NCBI GenBank assembly: GCA_963797265.1
Contig: CAWCOY010000002.1
Location: 372,001 to 436,000, forward strand
DNA from: DASUPK01 sp963797265
Lineage (GTDB): Bacteria > Actinomycetota > Thermoleophilia > Solirubrobacterales > 70-9
Reading direction: 5' to 3'
Length of the DNA: 64,000 nt
Positions 50,752-58,898 of this stretch are shown one piece after another. A program made the translations under genes and the position numbers. The notes below the pieces were generated by a model. That model saw only the letters and a list, made by a program, of their open reading frames with translations. It was not told where the DNA came from and searched no databases. Position 1 is the stretch's first letter. Each line of letters begins with the position of its first letter.

Positions 50752-51684
50752 TCAGATCCGCAGGAAGCGACGCAGCGTCAGCCCACTGCCCATGGCCGAA
50801 ACCCCCATGGCCACGCACAGCAGGACGACCGCGAGGGTGGCGAAGCCGATCGTGTCCCCGGAGGAGATCAGATGGAAGTCGTTGGCAAGCGGATCCACGA
50901 TCACTTCCTTGCCCAGGAGGAGGAAGCCGATCGCCACCAGCGCTCCGACCAGCCCGCAGGCGAGGCCTTCGACCATGAAGGGCCAGCGGATGAACCAGTT
51001 GGTCGCGCCGACCAGCCGCATCACCTCCACCTCGCGGCGTCGCGCGTAGATCGAGAGCCGGATCGTGTTCGCCACGAGCAGCAGCGAGGCGATCAGCAAC
51101 AGCACGGAGAGAACGCCGAGTATCCAGCGCACCGCACTGGTGGCGCCGGTGATCTTGTTTGCCTCATCGCGAGAGTCGTTGACCTCGTCGATGATCGGGC
51201 TGATCGGGGTGGGCTGCCCGTTCGCGCCAGGCGGGGTTATGTCGGCCCGGATTCCGGGCAGGTTGGCGAGATCGTCCGGCTTCACGTTGAATGAGGACGG
51301 CAGCGGGTTGCGGTTCCCTGGCAGCGCCGTGACCAGGTTCGACTGATCCTTAGCCTCGAACTGCCCGCCCAGCTCCTTGAGCGCCTGGTCCTTGTTCACG
51401 AACTCGACCGAGGCGACGTGCGGAATCGTCTGGAGCCTGGACTTGAGCTCGTTGATCTGCTCCGGCGGGATCGCCGCGGCGTTGTACGCGTCGTTCAGGA
51501 AGACGCGCAGCCCGACCTGGTCGCGCACCTCGTTGGTCTTGCCGTTGGCGGTTTGCAGCACCGGGATCAGAACGCCGAGCAGCAGCACGGTGATCGCCAC
51601 CGTGACGATCGCGGCCAGGCTGGGCGCGGCACTGCGCCGCAGTGCCCTGAGCCCCTCGCGGATGAAGAAGAAGATTCGCCCCAT
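50752..51684 (-). CDS. ftsX: cell division protein FtsX
   Basis: 310 residues with the FtsX layout: N-terminal helix (SLAAIVTVAITVLLLGVLIPVL), an extracytoplasmic domain of about 150 residues (VGLRVFLNDAYNAAAIPPEQ, VASVEFVNKDQALKEL), then three helices with the conserved cytosolic turn VANTIRLSIYARRREVEVMRLVGA. With FtsE it forms an ABC-like complex that activates cell-wall hydrolases at the septum. It starts 14 nt after ftsE ends. The extracellular domain carries a Pro-rich insertion near the second half (ITPPGANGQPTPISP). Confidence 0.95.
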   Translation of the reverse strand: MGRIFFFIREGLRALRRSAAPSLAAIVTVAITVLLLGVLIPVLQTANGKTNEVRDQVGLRVFLNDAYNAAAIPPEQINELKSRLQTIPHVASVEFVNKDQALKELGGQFEAKDQSNLVTALPGNRNPLPSSFNVKPDDLANLPGIRADITPPGANGQPTPISPIIDEVNDSRDEANKITGATSAVRWILGVLSVLLLIASLLLVANTIRLSIYARRREVEVMRLVGATNWFIRWPFMVEGLACGLVGALVAIGFLLLGKEVIVDPLANDFHLISSGDTIGFATLAVVLLCVAMGVSAMGSGLTLRRFLRI

Positions 51685-51698
51685 GGTTCACTCTCGTC

Positions 51699-52547
51699 TC
51701 AGTACCGCGGGTCCTGGTCCTCGATGCCCATCTCCTCGCGGACGCGCCTGGCGAACTCGCGAGTCGACTCCTCGTCGGGGGTGTAGGTGCCGGCCGCCTG
51801 GTCGCGGACGACGCGGCCGGCGTCGAGCGCGATCACCCGGCGGCGCATCTTGTCGACCATCTCGCGGTCGTGGGTAACGACGACGACGGTCGTGCCGGTC
51901 CGGTTGATCCGGTAGAGCACCTGCATGATCCCGATGGAGGTGTTGGGGTCGAGGTTTCCGGTCGGCTCGTCGGCGAGCAGCAACGGGGGGTGATTCACGA
52001 ACGCGCGCGCGACGGAGAGGCGCTGCTGCTCCCCGCCCGAGAGCTGGTCGGGGAAGTTCTTCACCTTGTCGGCAAGGCCGACGAGGCGGAGCGCATCCGG
52101 CACCTTCTTGCGGATCTCGGAACGAGAGGCGCCGATCACCTGAAGCGCGTAGGCCACGTTGTCGTAGACGGTCCGGTTCTGCAGCAGCTTGTAGTCCTGG
52201 AAGACGGTGCCGATCCGGCGGCGCAGCTGCGGGACCTTCCTGTCCGGCAGCGAGCTGATGTCGCGGCCCGCGATCAGCACCTCGCCCTGGGTGGGCTGGA
52301 GCTCACGGATCAGTGTCTTGATCAGGGTCGTCTTGCCGCAGCCGGTCGGCCCGACCAGGAAGACGAATTCGCCCCGGTCGACCCGCAGGCTGACGTGCTC
52401 GAGACCCACGTGTCCGCCGGGGTAGACCTTGGTGACACGGCGCAGCTCGACGATCGGCGGGCGGGACCGCGGCTCGGTGAGATGCTCCGGCCGGCGGGTC
52501 GCACGAGGCCGGGCCCGGAGAGCTTCGGATGTCTGTCGCCTTGCCAT
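51699..52547 (-). CDS. ftsE: cell division ATP-binding protein FtsE
   Basis: 282 residues from ATG 52547. A basic N-terminal extension of about 30 residues precedes the ATPase core: IVELRRVTKVYPGGHVGLEHV, Walker A GPTGCGKTT, Q loop VFQDYKLL, signature LSGGEQQRLSVARAFVN, Walker B LLLADEPTGNLD and TTVVVVTHDREMVD. The family is usually about 220-230 residues, so both termini are extended. It forms the FtsEX complex with the next gene and heads the ftsE-ftsX-S41-rnr-smpB cluster. Confidence 0.95.
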   Translation of the reverse strand: MARRQTSEALRARPRATRRPEHLTEPRSRPPIVELRRVTKVYPGGHVGLEHVSLRVDRGEFVFLVGPTGCGKTTLIKTLIRELQPTQGEVLIAGRDISSLPDRKVPQLRRRIGTVFQDYKLLQNRTVYDNVAYALQVIGASRSEIRKKVPDALRLVGLADKVKNFPDQLSGGEQQRLSVARAFVNHPPLLLADEPTGNLDPNTSIGIMQVLYRINRTGTTVVVVTHDREMVDKMRRRVIALDAGRVVRDQAAGTYTPDEESTREFARRVREEMGIEDQDPRY

Positions 52548-52761
52548 CTGGAAGCGGAAGAGCGAGATGAAGCGCGGCGTCCCCACGCCCACCTCACTGC
52601 GCGGCACAGAGTAGGGAACGCCCTCAGCCGCGAACGCAAGTTCTCGTTCGCACCTCAACACCTCCGCCACCGGTTAGTCGCGCGTCGGTCGTTTAGCTCG
52701 ACCCGGCCCGGGAACGACATACCTCGGAACGAAAACGTCAAAGCGACGAGCGAGAAGTGCA

Positions 52762-53391
52762 ATGAAGCTGAAGACCCGAGCGACAGCCAAGACCGTCACC
52801 GGGGCGGCGAAGGAAGGCGCATCCGCGCTCGGTGACGCACCCCAGCAGGCCGCGGACGCTGTGCGAGACGCGCGCAAGAAGGCGCGCCGACAGGTGGCCA
52901 GGGCGAGGATCGCCGCGGCGCGCACCCGCGCGAGCGGCAGGGCCAAGGCCTCCGGAGTCTCTTCGAAGGCAATCGGCGCGGCCGGTGCGGCCGGACTGGC
53001 CGCCGGCTACTTCCTGGATCCGGATTCGGGCAAGCGGCGACGCCATGTCGCCCGTGATCGCGCCGCGGGCCTGATCAGGCGAGGCGCCCGGAAGTCCCGT
53101 CGGGAGGCCGGCTACGTCGCCGGAACCGTCGAGGGCAAGGTCGAGGCGGCGAAGAGCAAGACGGCCGCCGAGAAGCCGGCCGCGAACGATCAGGCGCTCG
53201 CGGAGCGGGTGAAGAGCGAGATCTTCGAGCCGGCGGACGCTCCGAAGGGCGATGTGAACGTCAACGTCGAGAACGGCGTCGTCTATCTGCGCGGCGAGGT
53301 GAAGCGCCCCGATCAGATCCGGGAGCTGGTCGAGCAGGCGGAGTCGGTCGACGGCGTCGCGGGCGTCGAGAGCCTGCTGCACACCCCATAG
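52762..53391 (+). CDS. BON domain protein with basic N-terminal region
   Basis: 209 residues. A basic, Ala/Arg-rich N-terminal half contains a short hydrophobic stretch followed by GYFLDPDSGKRRRH, a motif seen in YtxH-like/BON proteins of actinobacteria. The C-terminal BON domain reads LAERVKSEIFEPADAPKGDVNVNVENGVVYLRGEV then IRELVEQAESVDGVAGVESL. BON domains bind phospholipid membranes. Divergent from ftsE. A strong terminator follows. Confidence 0.8.
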   Translation: MKLKTRATAKTVTGAAKEGASALGDAPQQAADAVRDARKKARRQVARARIAAARTRASGRAKASGVSSKAIGAAGAAGLAAGYFLDPDSGKRRRHVARDRAAGLIRRGARKSRREAGYVAGTVEGKVEAAKSKTAAEKPAANDQALAERVKSEIFEPADAPKGDVNVNVENGVVYLRGEVKRPDQIRELVEQAESVDGVAGVESLLHTP

Positions 53392-53427
53392 CGCCAGACC
53401 TGACGACCGAAATCAGTGAGCGATGTA

Positions 53428-53471
53428 GCGACGGCGGGGCCGAGTGGCGTCCGCTCGGCCCCGCGCGTCGC
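53428..53471 (+). terminator. intrinsic terminator after the BON gene
   Basis: GCGACG and CGGGGCCGAG pair with CTCGGCCCCG and CGTCGC to give a long GC-rich stem with an 8-9 nt loop, followed by TTTGCC, 37 nt after the BON gene stop. Confidence 0.75.
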
Positions 53472-53983
53472 TTTGCCGCACTCCGGTGGCGTCCGAAAGC
53501 ACCGGAGATGGGCCTTCGCCCGTGCAATCCCCCGTGTAATGCCGCGTCGCCCGGTCGACTCGTCCGGGCTGCGGGGTGGGTCGAAGATTGGGGGTAGGAG
53601 ATCTCATCGGGTCGGCAGATGTGTCGCCGGCCCGCGTCGCCCCCCCATCCGCGACTCGTTCCTGCGCATGTTGCGGGAAAACGCAATCGCTTAAGACGTC
53701 TCGCGTCTACCCGGTTCTATGAACAAGCGTCTAGTCCAACTAGAATACCCCACGCAGTTCGGAGGAGCGAATCCACGGGGTCCCCCGGGGAACGCGACTC
53801 CAGAGGAGAAGCTTGGAGGCACGCTCTCCAGGGGGAGAGCCGGGTTCTCTCGGCGATCAAGGACGAACGGATCCGAGGAGGACTCCTGAACGGTGATGTG
53901 CTTTGGGCACCCTTCTGACTTCAAAGGCTCCCTGCCCCATGGGAGTGGCGTACCACAAGGGGATGGCACGTTGAGGCGAGCGC
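53472..53983. other. 500-nt intergenic region with several dyads, no gene recognised
   Basis: Frames here are not protein-like. It holds AGACG-TCTCG-CGTCT near 53695, a perfect dyad TCTAGT-CCA-ACTAGA (53730-53744) in AT-richer sequence, and a purine-rich tract with GAGGAG/CTCC hairpins at about 53800-53890. A transcript from the 53.7-kb dyad would give a structured leader of about 240 nt for the STAS gene. No riboswitch family is recognised. Confidence 0.4.
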
Positions 53984-54406
53984 GTGGAGCGGTCTAGCGG
54001 GGCCGCTCCACCGCCGCACGGGAGCGACCCGGTGACCCTCCCCGGGCTCACCGTCCACATCGACGACTCGGCGGAGGGCACGGCGACGGTCGCCCTCCGG
54101 GGCGAGCTCGACCTGAGCACGATCCCGAGAGTGGAGGGGGCGCTGCTCGAGCAGGTGACCCAGCGGCCGGCGGTACTCGTCGACCTCAGCGCGCTGACCT
54201 TTATCGACTCGTCGGGCATGGGGGTCCTGATCAAAGCGGTCCGGAGCGCGAACGGAACACCGGTGCACATCTTGATCGGCCCCGGCTCTCAGGTCGAGCG
54301 GGTCTTTCGGATCGCGGGCGTCTATGAGGCTCTGCCGGTCTTCTCCGATCGCGAGCGGGCGCTGGGCCCACTGGCAGCCCGCGGCGGCGAGCCCAGGAGC
54401 GAGTAG
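53984..54406 (+). CDS. STAS-domain anti-sigma factor antagonist
   Basis: A 140-residue STAS protein: LTVHIDDSAEGTATVALRGELDLSTIPRVEGAL, and the phosphorylation loop ALTFIDSSGMGVLIKAV, in which the Ser of DSSG is the conserved kinase target. It would bind an RsbW-like anti-sigma kinase when dephosphorylated; no such kinase is nearby. GTG 53984 is the start, with a Pro/Gly-rich N-terminal tail. The preceding 500 nt are unusually long for this window. Confidence 0.88.
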   Translation: MERSSGAAPPPHGSDPVTLPGLTVHIDDSAEGTATVALRGELDLSTIPRVEGALLEQVTQRPAVLVDLSALTFIDSSGMGVLIKAVRSANGTPVHILIGPGSQVERVFRIAGVYEALPVFSDRERALGPLAARGGEPRSE

Positions 54407-54411
54407 CGAGC

Positions 54412-54789
54412 CTAGGCGGGTGGGTCCTCGACGGAGGTTTCCGGGGGCGCCGCGGGAGCCGGCTCCTCGACGGGCTCGAGCACGAAGAGCTCGACGGCGA
54501 GGTCGGGGTCGACGTGGATCGAGCTCATGTAGGCGATCACCCTGCGGCCGGTCGCCTCCTCGACGATCCGGCGGAACTCGTCCTCCATCGCCTGCTGGAA
54601 GCTGCGGCGCATCTGGTAGACCGACTCGACCTCGCCCGTGTCCAGCAGCGTGCGCTCCACGGTCGTGAATCCGCCACGGAGAATCGAGACCACGGTGCCA
54701 TCGACCATGTGGGTCTTGGCCTTGGTCGGGCCCTTCCCGTAGTAGCGGGAATGGAGCTGGACGAGACCGGTCGAGATCTGCGCCAGCAT
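54412..54789 (-). CDS. DUF2294 domain-containing protein
   Basis: A 125-residue protein from ATG 54789 (GAGGAG upstream). It matches the DUF2294 pattern: LVQLHSRYYGKGPTKAKTHMVDGTVVSILRGGFTTVERTLL, RRSFQQAMEDEFRRIVEEATGRRVIAYMSSIHVDPDLAVELFVLEP. A Pro/Ala-rich tail follows. The family is widespread in Firmicutes and actinobacteria and has no established role. Convergent with the STAS gene. A second copy (plus strand) and a fragment lie within the next 900 nt. Confidence 0.82.
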   Translation of the reverse strand: MLAQISTGLVQLHSRYYGKGPTKAKTHMVDGTVVSILRGGFTTVERTLLDTGEVESVYQMRRSFQQAMEDEFRRIVEEATGRRVIAYMSSIHVDPDLAVELFVLEPVEEPAPAAPPETSVEDPPA

Positions 54790-54925
54790 CTCTCCTCGGG
54801 CAGGCCCGCGGACTGTTCCATCTGGAGAAACGGCAAACCTCTCAATCTGTCGGTTGCCGCCCCTCTTGATTCAGCGAACTGCACGAAGGGAAGAGTTGCG
54901 GTAAGACCAACGAGCGCGCGGCACG

Positions 54926-55135
54926 CTAGATGCTTCGAGGCAGCGGCACCGCGCCACACCACCACGTATCAGGCGACTCCGATCCCTGGGGGGTTTCGAG
55001 TTGGTGCTCGCCGGCCACGTGCGGCTCGCCTGGCTCGAGCACGAAGGGCTCCACCGCCGGATCGAGGTTTCGGTCGAGCACGGCGGGACATACACATCCT
55101 GGTGCAGTCGGACGGCGTCGCCGAGCGACGCCCAC
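54926..55135 (-). pseudogene. possible DUF2294 C-terminal remnant
   Basis: A short minus-strand stretch reads LDRNLDPAVEPFVLEPGEP, closely like the C-terminus of the intact copy (HVDPDLAVELFVLEPVEEP). The rest of the domain is not found in the same frame upstream. This suggests a decayed duplicate between the two intact DUF2294 genes. Resemblance covers under 25 residues, so chance cannot be excluded. Confidence 0.35.
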
Positions 55136-55223
55136 GGTTGCCTTGAGAGACGATCGGACGCTGACGCGTTTCGTGCGAGTCGGCGGAGGGTCGAAGCCAA
55201 CAGCCCACTCCTTCAGTCAGGAG

Positions 55224-55640
55224 GTGGTTTCGATTCCCGATCGTCCCGAAGAGACGCCGGGTCCGGAGGACCCGGAAAGCCCCGCCGAGCGTCGCGGGCC
55301 GCCGTCGGAGGCGGAGGTCCAGGCCGAGATCTCCCGCGAGATCCTGAGGATCCACGAGGAGTCCTACGGCAAGGGCGCGACAGCGGCGCACGCTTATGTC
55401 GGCAATGGATACGTCGTCGTGGTGCTCGATGATCCCGAGCTGCTCCCAAACGAGAAGTTCCTGCTCGACAACGGTAAGCACGACACCGTCGTGCAGGTGC
55501 GGACGCAGTATCAGCATGCGATCCAGGCGAGCTTCCGGGCGGCCGTGGAGCGGGCGACCGGGCGGCGCGTGGTCGGATTCGCCAGCACCACGAACTTCGT
55601 GGACCACCGCTTCGTGGCGGAAATCTTCAGGCTCGAGTAG
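55224..55640 (+). CDS. DUF2294 domain-containing protein (second copy)
   Basis: About 138 residues. A Pro/Glu-rich lead (PDRPEETPGPEDPESPAERR) precedes the domain: VQAEISREILRIHEESYGKGATAAHAYVGNGYVVVVLDD, HAIQASFRAAVERATGRRVVGFASTTNFVDHRFVAEIFRLE. The frame is open upstream to 54930, but that part is not protein-like. GTG 55224 is the nearest standard start yet overlaps AGGAGG. The codon exactly 8 nt after AGGAGG is ATT (55233), which may be the true start. Role unknown. Confidence 0.75.
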   Translation: MVSIPDRPEETPGPEDPESPAERRGPPSEAEVQAEISREILRIHEESYGKGATAAHAYVGNGYVVVVLDDPELLPNEKFLLDNGKHDTVVQVRTQYQHAIQASFRAAVERATGRRVVGFASTTNFVDHRFVAEIFRLE

Positions 55641-55665
55641 ATCGGTTACCGAGACTGCGGCGCGG

Positions 55666-55671
55666 TAGGGT
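55666..55671 (+). promoter_or_regulatory. leaderless-type -10 box TAGGGT
   Basis: TAGGGT is 7 nt (GCCCCCG) before the ATG at 55679; no ribosome binding site. Confidence 0.5.
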
Positions 55672-55678
55672 GCCCCCG

Positions 55679-56797
55679 ATGGAGGCGGCTCAAAGCACGC
55701 TGCCCTCGGGCCTGTCGGTCGGCGAACTGCTCGATTGGCGGCCCGACTTCGGCGTGGTCACCGTATGTGTCGGCATTGACCCCGCCGACCGCAGTGAGGG
55801 CTGGCTCACCGAGCTGCGCCAGCAGCTGAAGGATGCTGTCGCGGCGGGTGACGACGGGCATGATCGCGGACGGGCGCTCACCGCCACCGCGCAGCGGGTG
55901 CTGGATCGCTTCGACGATGAGGAGCTGCCGTCCGGCCGCTCCCAGATTGGCTTCTGCGAGGCGAGCAGCGAGCGCGGGGCCCGCGACATCTGGACCGCCG
56001 CTCAGTTGGAGGGCCTCGGGACCAGCGCGTCCTACGGCTACCGGCCACGGTTGACGCCGCTTCTGAAGCTGCTCGACGAGGGAGCCGCGGTCGGCGCGAT
56101 CGCGGTCTCCGCCGAGCGGATCCATCTGTACCAGTGGGAGCTCGGCGCGCTCGATCTGGTCCACGACTGGGAGGCCGAGATGTACATGCGTGATTGGCGG
56201 GAGCGCAAGGCGCAGAGGCCAGCCAACCTCGCGCGCATGCAGGGTGCAAGCTCCTCGGGGCGCGATCAGTTTGACCAGCGACTCCAGCACAACCGGGCGC
56301 GGTTCCTCGAGGAGGTCGGTCGGCTCGCCGACGAGGAGGCGCGCAAGCGAGACTGGCGCCGGCTGATCGCTTTCGGCGACTCGGAGCACTTCAAGGAGCT
56401 CGCAGAGGGCGTCGAGAAGGGCACGGAGCTCGAGCTGGCCGAGGAGGCGAACGTGATCTCCGAGGAGCGCGGCAAGGTGCTGGAGCGCGTGAACGCCGCT
56501 GTCGCGAAGGGCAATCGCCGCCGCGAGCTGGAGCTGCTCGAAAGGGCCGTCGACGGCGCCCGGACCCCCGGCGGCCACGGAGCACTCGGCATCATCGACG
56601 TCCAGCGTGGCCTGAACGAGGGACGGGTTGAGCGGCTGATCTTTGACGCGGACACCGAGAACGCCGAGCTCGCCGAGGTCGAGGACGAGGTGGTCGAGCG
56701 GGCGCTGCGGACCAGCGCGAAGGTCACCCCAGTCGAGGACGTCGCGGCGGAGAGAGTGCGCGAGCACGGCGGCGTCGCGGCCATCCTGCGCTATTGA
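55679..56797 (+). CDS. eRF1-like protein of the VLRF1/baeRF group
   Basis: 372 residues resembling bacterial homologues of archaeal/eukaryotic release factor 1. N-terminal domain with LSVGELLDWRPDFGVVTVCV; central domain opening VGAIAVSAERIHLYQWELG with HDWEAEMYMRDWRERKA; a Gly/Ser loop GASSSGRDQFDQRLQHNRARF at the place of the eRF1 GGQ loop, without a GGQ; and a C-terminal L30e-like segment (ERLIFDADTEN). Members are proposed to act on stalled or atypical ribosome complexes. ATG 55679 is favoured because of the leaderless box; GTG 55670 overlaps it. Confidence 0.7.
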   Translation: MEAAQSTLPSGLSVGELLDWRPDFGVVTVCVGIDPADRSEGWLTELRQQLKDAVAAGDDGHDRGRALTATAQRVLDRFDDEELPSGRSQIGFCEASSERGARDIWTAAQLEGLGTSASYGYRPRLTPLLKLLDEGAAVGAIAVSAERIHLYQWELGALDLVHDWEAEMYMRDWRERKAQRPANLARMQGASSSGRDQFDQRLQHNRARFLEEVGRLADEEARKRDWRRLIAFGDSEHFKELAEGVEKGTELELAEEANVISEERGKVLERVNAAVAKGNRRRELELLERAVDGARTPGGHGALGIIDVQRGLNEGRVERLIFDADTENAELAEVEDEVVERALRTSAKVTPVEDVAAERVREHGGVAAILRY

Positions 56798-56807
56798 GCG
56801 AACGGAA

Positions 56808-57827
56808 CTAGGACCAGGGCCCGCCGTGAATCGGCGGGTGCTGCACGATCGGCTTCTTGAGCAGCGCCTCCCGGGCCAGGTCGGCGATGCCGCTGGCGGT
56901 GAGACCGAAGTGCTCCATGCAGGCCTCCGCGGTGCCCGAGACTCCGAACTCGTCCTGCATGCCGAGCGCGAAGACCGGGACCGGGTGCTGCTCAGCGGCC
57001 ACTTGGCGGATCGCGTCACCGAGGCCACCGACGACGCGGTGCTCCTCGGCGGTCACCGCGACACCCGTTTTGGCGAGCGAGCTGAGCACTGCCTGGGAGT
57101 CGATCGGCTTGATGATCGAGACGTTCACGACCTCGGCCTCCACCCCGTCCTCGCGCTCCAGGGTCTCGGCCGCCTCCAAGCCGCGCCAGACCATGTGGCC
57201 GCAGGTGAAGATGGAGATGTCCTTGCCCTCGCGCAGGACGTCCACGCCGCCTCCCAGGGTCTCCGGGATCTCGCCGTAGACGATCGGTGTCTTCGGGCGG
57301 CCGAAGCGCATGTACATCGGCCCATCGAAGCGCTCGTAGGACTCGATCACGGCGGTGTAGGCCTGGTTGTAGTCGGCCGGCACGACCACCTGCATCCGCG
57401 GCATCGCCCGCATCAGCGCGAGGTCCTCGATCATCTGGTGCGAGGCGCCGTCCTCGCCGAGGGAGACGCCGCCGTGCGAGGCGCCGATCCGCACCTTGAG
57501 CCCGTTGTGGGCGATTCCGAGGCGGACCTGATCGTAGGAGCGCGAGGTGGCGAAGATGGCGAAGGTGGAGGCGTATGGGACCTTGCCGGTGGCGGCGAGG
57601 CCGCAGGAGATCGACATCATGTTGGCCTCGGCGGCTCCGATGTTGAAGAAGCGCTCGGGGAACTCCTTGCCGAACTTCATCGACTGGGTCGAGACCGCGA
57701 GATCGGCGTCGAGCGCCACGACCTCGGGGTAGCTCTCGCCGAGGGCGACCAGCGCGTCGCCGTAGGCCTGCCGGGTGGCGATCGACTCGCTCTGGGGCTC
57801 GGCCGCCTCGAGTAGCTCGCTCGCCAT
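56808..57827 (-). CDS. transketolase, C-terminal subunit (Pyr and C-terminal domains)
   Basis: 339 residues carrying the second half of transketolase: ATRQAYGDALVALGESYPEVVALDADL (pyrimidine domain), FNIGAAEANMMSISCGLAATG with the conserved Glu that activates thiamine diphosphate, GASHGGVSLGEDGASHQMIEDLALMRAMP, and the C-terminal domain through GTAEACMEHFGLT. With the N-terminal subunit encoded just upstream it forms the split enzyme common in actinobacteria and archaea. Start and upstream stop overlap (TGATG). Confidence 0.93.
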   Translation of the reverse strand: MASELLEAAEPQSESIATRQAYGDALVALGESYPEVVALDADLAVSTQSMKFGKEFPERFFNIGAAEANMMSISCGLAATGKVPYASTFAIFATSRSYDQVRLGIAHNGLKVRIGASHGGVSLGEDGASHQMIEDLALMRAMPRMQVVVPADYNQAYTAVIESYERFDGPMYMRFGRPKTPIVYGEIPETLGGGVDVLREGKDISIFTCGHMVWRGLEAAETLEREDGVEAEVVNVSIIKPIDSQAVLSSLAKTGVAVTAEEHRVVGGLGDAIRQVAAEQHPVPVFALGMQDEFGVSGTAEACMEHFGLTASGIADLAREALLKKPIVQHPPIHGGPWS

Positions 57828-58744
57828 CAGCCCCCCTTCCGAAGAGCCTGGGTTTGCTGATCGAGCGTCGCTTCGAGCTCCTCCATCGCCTGCTCGGCCT
57901 GCTCCTCAGTGGGTGGCTTGCCGTGGAAGCCGAAGCGGTCCTCCATGAAGGAGACGCCGCGTCCCTTCTTGGTCTGGCAGACGATCGCGGCCGGTCGGTC
58001 GAGCGTCCGGCTGCGCTCCAGGGACTCGACGATCGCGCCCATGTCGTGGCCGTCGATCTCCACCGCGTCCCACCCGAAGGCCTCGAACTTGGCGCGGACG
58101 TCGCCGGTGTCCATGACCTCCTCGGTGGTGCCGTCGGTCTGCAGGTGGTTGTAGTCGACGATTGCCGTCAGGTTCGGCAGGTCGTAGTGCGCCGCAGACA
58201 TCGCCCCCTCCCAGCTCTGCCCCTCCTGGCAGTCGCCGTCGGACATCAGCGTGAAGACCTGGGCGGTCTCGGCGAGGCCGTCGAGTTGAAGCGCCAGGCA
58301 GATGCCGACGCTCATCGAGAGCCCCTGGCCGAGCGAGCCGGTGGAGACCTCGATCCCGGGCGTGCGGGTCATGTCCGGGTGGCCCTGAAGGTGCGAGCCG
58401 ATCTGGCGGAGGCCCATCAGATCGTCGGCAGGGAAGTAGCCGTGCTCGGCGAGGGCCGCGTACTGGATCGGGGCGGCGTGGCCCTTGGAGAGGACGAAGC
58501 GGTCGCGCTCGGGCCAGCTCGCATTCTGGGGGTCGTGGCGAAGCACCCGGTAGTAGAGGGCGGCGGCGATGTCGGCGGAGGAGAGCGAGCTGTCGAGATG
58601 GCCGGCCTTGGCGACCGCCACCATCCGGACGCAGTGGAGCCGCAGGACGGTCGCGTATCGCTCGAGCTCCGCGATCGAGCGCTTCCCCTCGCCCTTGGCG
58701 GAGGGCTCTGGCTCGAGATCTGGGACGGGCTTCAGGTGCGCCAT
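57827..58744 (-). CDS. transketolase, N-terminal subunit (ThDP-binding PP domain)
   Basis: 305 residues from ATG 58744. The PP domain has LHCVRMVAVAKAGHLDSSLSSADIAAALYY, RFVLSKGHAAPIQYAALAEHGYF, GSLGQGLSMSVGICLALQLDG, the Mg/ThDP motif LMSDGDCQEGQSWEGAMSAAHYDLPNLTAIVDYN and KKGRGVSFMED. Together with the downstream subunit it makes a full transketolase for the pentose phosphate pathway or a related C2 transfer. The frame upstream to 58978 is antisense to a lipoprotein gene and is not coding. Confidence 0.93.
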   Translation of the reverse strand: MAHLKPVPDLEPEPSAKGEGKRSIAELERYATVLRLHCVRMVAVAKAGHLDSSLSSADIAAALYYRVLRHDPQNASWPERDRFVLSKGHAAPIQYAALAEHGYFPADDLMGLRQIGSHLQGHPDMTRTPGIEVSTGSLGQGLSMSVGICLALQLDGLAETAQVFTLMSDGDCQEGQSWEGAMSAAHYDLPNLTAIVDYNHLQTDGTTEEVMDTGDVRAKFEAFGWDAVEIDGHDMGAIVESLERSRTLDRPAAIVCQTKKGRGVSFMEDRFGFHGKPPTEEQAEQAMEELEATLDQQTQALRKGG

Positions 58745-58884
58745 CGGTGGCTCGTCTTTCGCCTGGTCGTAGGGGAAGGCAGGCTCGGGTCGCAACTGAC
58801 TCAGGACCGGGCGGCGAGGGTAGCAGCGGGCAGCACTGGGTTGGGAGCGTATGAACCGCCGCCGACGGAACCGCTCCGCGGACG

Positions 58885-58890
58885 TAGGGT
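58885..58890 (+). promoter_or_regulatory. leaderless-type -10 box TAGGGT
   Basis: TAGGGT lies 8 nt before ATG 58899. The same hexamer and spacing occur before the eRF1-like gene. Confidence 0.45.
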
Positions 58891-58898
58891 GGTCTGCG

